From assembly GCF_022865125.1 (NCBI RefSeq), contig NZ_CP094828.1, positions 1,364,001 to 1,428,000 of the forward strand: a DNA stretch of 64,000 nucleotides. Direction: 5' to 3'. Position numbers and translations under genes: made by a program. The stretch is from Acuticoccus sp. I52.16.1 (GTDB taxonomy: Bacteria; Pseudomonadota; Alphaproteobacteria; Rhizobiales; Amorphaceae). This document shows positions 61,588-64,000 of this stretch, piece after piece; the first letter of the stretch is position 1; each line of letters opens with the position of its first letter. The notes under the pieces were generated by a model. The model did not search any database. It was not told the origin of the DNA and saw nothing but the letters and a program-made list of their open reading frames with translations.

Positions 61588-61971
61588 TCAGCGGATGGCC
61601 GCCAGCGCCTCGACCTCGACGACGAACGCCTCGCGCGCGAATCCGGAGACGATCATCAGCGTCGACGCCGGGGCGGGGTCGGCGACGAAGCGGTCGCGCG
61701 CGGCCATGTAACCGGGGAGATGCTCGCGCCCGGTCACGTAGGCGTTGAGCTTGACGATGTCGGCCGGGGTGGCCCCCGCCTCGGCGAGGATGGCGGCGAT
61801 GTTGGCGAAGCACAGCTGCGCCTGCGCCTCGGCGCCCTCGGGCACGCTGTCGTCCGGCGCGACGCCGAGCTGGCCGGAGAGCAGCAGCAGGCGCATCCCC
61901 GCCGGCACCTCCACGGCATGCGGATAATTGGCGAACGGACGGCGGATCGTCGACGGCGTGTGGCGCTTCAT
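61588..61971 (-). CDS. RidA/YjgF-family protein lacking the canonical arginine
   Basis: 127 residues. The chorismate-mutase-like trimer fold is shown by LLLLSGQLGVAPDD, QLCFANIAAILAEAGATPADIVKLNAYVTG and VEVEALAAI. The position of the catalytic Arg of RidA (PARS in the archetype) reads PAST here, so the imine deaminase activity of the archetype is not expected. It sits 70 bases upstream of the creatininase-family gene on the same strand and may act in the same degradation pathway. Confidence 0.85.
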   Translation of the reverse strand: MKRHTPSTIRRPFANYPHAVEVPAGMRLLLLSGQLGVAPDDSVPEGAEAQAQLCFANIAAILAEAGATPADIVKLNAYVTGREHLPGYMAARDRFVADPAPASTLMIVSGFAREAFVVEVEALAAIR

Positions 61972-62182
61972 CGGGCCACGTTAGCACGGACGCCGGCCGG
62001 GTCGACGGGCCTTCGGTGGCGGCGCCCCGCTCCCGCCCTCGGCACGAACGTTGCACGCGCGAAGGGCCGTTGCGCGTTCGGTCCTGGGTGGTATCCCTTC
62101 CGCGGTCGGCCGCGACGCGACGCGACGCGCAAAGCGATCCGCAATCGAAGCGAGCCGGCCGCCGGCTCCAGGGGGAAAGACG

Positions 62183-63190
62183 ATGACACGGACCGTTCTG
62201 ACACTGGCGTCCCTGCTGGTCGCCCTGCCCGCCGCGGCGCAGGACCCGACCCCGGTCACCTTCGGCACCAACTGGCTGCCCCAGGCCGAGCACGGCGGCT
62301 ACTATCAGGCCCTCGCCGACGGCACCTACGAGGAATGCGGCCTCGACGTCACGATCGCGCCGGGTGGACCGCAGGTGAACAACCGCGCGCTGCTGCTGGC
62401 GGGGAAGATCCAGTTCCACATGGGCGGCAACCTGTTGCAGGCGTTCAGCGCCGCCAACGAGGGCATCCCGCTGAAGGTCGTCGCGGCGCACTTCCAGAAG
62501 GAGCCGCAGGTGATCATGACCCACCCCGGCGAAGGGTTCGACACCTGGGAGAGCCTGACCGAGGTTCCGACGCTGTTCCTCGGCGAGAACGGCTACCAGT
62601 CCTACTACCAGTGGATGATGGACGCCTACGGGTTCAAGGCCGAGCAGCGCAAACCCTACACGTTCAACCCCGCCCCCTTCCTCGCCGACAAGAAGAGCGG
62701 CCAGCAGGGCTACGTCACCTCCGAGCCCTACGCCATCGAGCAGGCCGGCGGGTTCGTGCCCAACATCTTCCTCATCGCCGACTACGGGTTCGACACCTAC
62801 GCCACCACCGTCGAGGTCATGTCGTCGTTGATCGAGGAGGACCCGGAGGCGGTGCAGTGCTTCGTGGACGCGTCGGCGCTGGGCTGGACGACCTACCTCT
62901 ATGGCGACGCGTCGGCCGGCAACGCCCTGATCCTGGAGGCGAACGCCGACATGACGCAGGATCAGATCGATTTCTCGATCGCGAAGATGAAAGAATACGG
63001 CATCGTCGATTCGGGTGAGTCCGAGACGGTCGGCATCGGCGCCATGACGGCCGAGCGGATCGAGGGCTTCTACGAGAAGATGGTCGCCGCCGGAGTCGCC
63101 CCGGAGGGGATCGAGCTGACGGACATCTACACGCTCGATTTCGTCAACAAGGGGGTCGGCGTCGACCTGAAGAAGGAGCTGACCCAGTAA
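62183..63190 (+). CDS. NMT1/ThiY-type ABC substrate-binding protein
   Basis: 335 residues from the ATG at 62183 with GGGGGA upstream. The signal peptide ends PAAAQ around residue 20. The NMT1/ThiY domain has FGTNWLPQAEHGGYYQALADGTYEECGLDVTIAPGG and the QVNNRALLLAGKIQFHMGG loop. The family binds thiamine pyrimidine precursors, riboflavin, nitrate or sulfonates. The ATPase gene follows directly. Confidence 0.9.
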   Translation: MTRTVLTLASLLVALPAAAQDPTPVTFGTNWLPQAEHGGYYQALADGTYEECGLDVTIAPGGPQVNNRALLLAGKIQFHMGGNLLQAFSAANEGIPLKVVAAHFQKEPQVIMTHPGEGFDTWESLTEVPTLFLGENGYQSYYQWMMDAYGFKAEQRKPYTFNPAPFLADKKSGQQGYVTSEPYAIEQAGGFVPNIFLIADYGFDTYATTVEVMSSLIEEDPEAVQCFVDASALGWTTYLYGDASAGNALILEANADMTQDQIDFSIAKMKEYGIVDSGESETVGIGAMTAERIEGFYEKMVAAGVAPEGIELTDIYTLDFVNKGVGVDLKKELTQ

Positions 63191-63255
63191 GCGCCCTGGC
63201 CGACCCAGCCGCCCCTACCGCCACGGCGGGGGCTCCGATCGTCTCCCTCTCGGGC

Positions 63256-63981
63256 GTGACCAAGACGTTCGAGAGCGGCACGCGTGCCCTGGCCGGCGTC
63301 GACCTCGACGTCGGGCGCGGCGAATTTCTGAGCCTGCTCGGCCCCTCCGGCTGTGGCAAGTCCACCGTGCTGCGCCTCGTCGCGGGGCTCGACAAGCCCT
63401 CCGGCGGGTCGATCACCTGGGCCGACCGGCGCCGCCCGCGCGACGTCGGCTTCGTCTTCCAGGAGCCGACGTTGATGCCGTGGGCGCGGGTCTACGAGAA
63501 CGTATGGCTGCCGCTGCGCCTGAAGGGCGTCTCCGCCAGGGACGCCGAGCCGCGGATCGTCGAAGCGCTCGAGAGCGTCGGCCTCGCCGACTTCCGCCGC
63601 GCCTACCCGCGCGAGCTGTCGGGCGGGATGAAGATGCGCGTCTCCATCGCCCGCGCGCTCGCCACCGACCCGTCGGTCCTGCTGATGGACGAGCCGTTCG
63701 CCGCGCTCGACGAGATCACCCGCTTCAAGCTCAACGACGATCTGCTCCGCCTGTGGAAGGATCGGGGGTGGACGATCGTCTTCGTCACCCATTCGGTCTT
63801 CGAGTCCGTCTACCTCTCCACCCGGATCGCGGTGATGACCTCCCGCCCCGGCCGCGTCGCCGAGGAGATCGCCGTCGACGAACCTGCGCCGCGAACGCCG
63901 GACTTCCGCATGAGCGCGCATTATGCCGACTATGCGCGCGCCACGTCCGAGGCCCTGTCCCGCGCGATGGGCGAGACGTGA
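63256..63981 (+). CDS. ABC transporter ATPase of the nitrate/sulfonate/pyrimidine type
   Basis: 241 residues if the GTG at 63256 is used. Walker A GPSGCGKST, signature LSGGMKMRVSIARAL, Walker B LLMDEPFAALDE and THSVFESV are present. The GTG start cuts off part of the first beta strand, because in-frame residues just upstream read APIVSLSGVTKTF as in complete relatives; no ATG, GTG or TTG lies upstream in frame after the preceding stop, only CTG at 63196. Either a rare start is used or a shorter strand suffices. Confidence 0.88.
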   Translation: MTKTFESGTRALAGVDLDVGRGEFLSLLGPSGCGKSTVLRLVAGLDKPSGGSITWADRRRPRDVGFVFQEPTLMPWARVYENVWLPLRLKGVSARDAEPRIVEALESVGLADFRRAYPRELSGGMKMRVSIARALATDPSVLLMDEPFAALDEITRFKLNDDLLRLWKDRGWTIVFVTHSVFESVYLSTRIAVMTSRPGRVAEEIAVDEPAPRTPDFRMSAHYADYARATSEALSRAMGET

Positions 63982-64000
63982 GCGGCGACGGCGGCGTGGC
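63978..64000 (+). CDS. Start of next gene, probably the permease of the ABC system (cut by window end)
   Basis: GTG at 63978 overlaps the ATPase stop (GTGA), the junction style seen throughout this genome. Only about seven codons are visible, so the identity as a permease is inferred from operon logic only. Confidence 0.35.

Overview
The window is about 64 kb of very GC-rich chromosomal DNA from an alphaproteobacterium, probably Rhizobiales-like. The grounds are extreme GC at third codon positions, an abundance of TRAP, TTT, Liv and Dpp uptake systems, a YcjX/YcjF pair, an OpgH of the short alphaproteobacterial type, and an initiator tRNA of proteobacterial form. Genus-level assignment is not possible from sequence reading alone. 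Genes are densely packed, with many ATGA, GTGA and TTGA stop/start overlaps. Many uninterrupted frames antisense to real genes are GC artefacts and were left out.

Layout. 1-3025: a PEP-dependent dihydroxyacetone kinase locus (5'-truncated enzyme I, a small HTH protein, dhaK). 3026-10543: single genes, including a TenA-family gene behind a perfect FNR-type box, a beta-hydroxyacid dehydrogenase, an MmyB-like regulator, an exported acetamidase-like protein, argE-like deacylase and soluble transhydrogenase. 10910-24977: a catabolic island for organic or sugar acids. It holds an MFS exporter, an IlvD/Edd-family dehydratase divergent from a TRAP transporter plus GntR regulator, then a minus-strand operon (small ORF, D-2-hydroxyacid dehydrogenase, RraA-like aldolase, FMN-dependent 2-hydroxyacid oxidase) divergent from a complete TctCBA transporter plus a second GntR regulator. 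An IS630-type element (24977-26029) sits exactly in the stop codon of that second regulator.

26169-35597: initiator tRNA-Met, UbiB/AarF kinase, the YcjF/YcjX pair, a lipid kinase with a metallophosphoesterase, an SDR, a VOC protein and OpgH. 35696-41055 is the most unusual part: an MDR dehydrogenase, a 6-pyruvoyl-tetrahydropterin-synthase homologue with altered active-site residues, a GT4 glycosyltransferase and a methyltransferase in one tight operon, followed by a stand-alone RibD-type reductase, a cytochrome b561 and a second-type GTP cyclohydrolase II. Together they look like a pathway from GTP to a modified (glycosylated and/or methylated) pyrimidine or pterin whose product I cannot name.

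41112-46637: a branched-chain amino-acid type ABC operon (livK, livG, a small membrane protein, livF, livH, livM). 47166-53904: small ORF, second RraA-like gene, Crp/Fnr regulator, L,D-transpeptidase, DUF2927-like protein, BMP-family binding protein, and a cobalamin riboswitch driving a solitary CbiM-like permease. 54026-61971: a dipeptide/nickel-type ABC operon that contains a homocysteine S-methyltransferase gene between its permease and ATPase genes, followed upstream by creatininase-family and RidA-family genes. 62183-64000: start of an NMT1/ThiY-type ABC uptake operon cut off by the window end.
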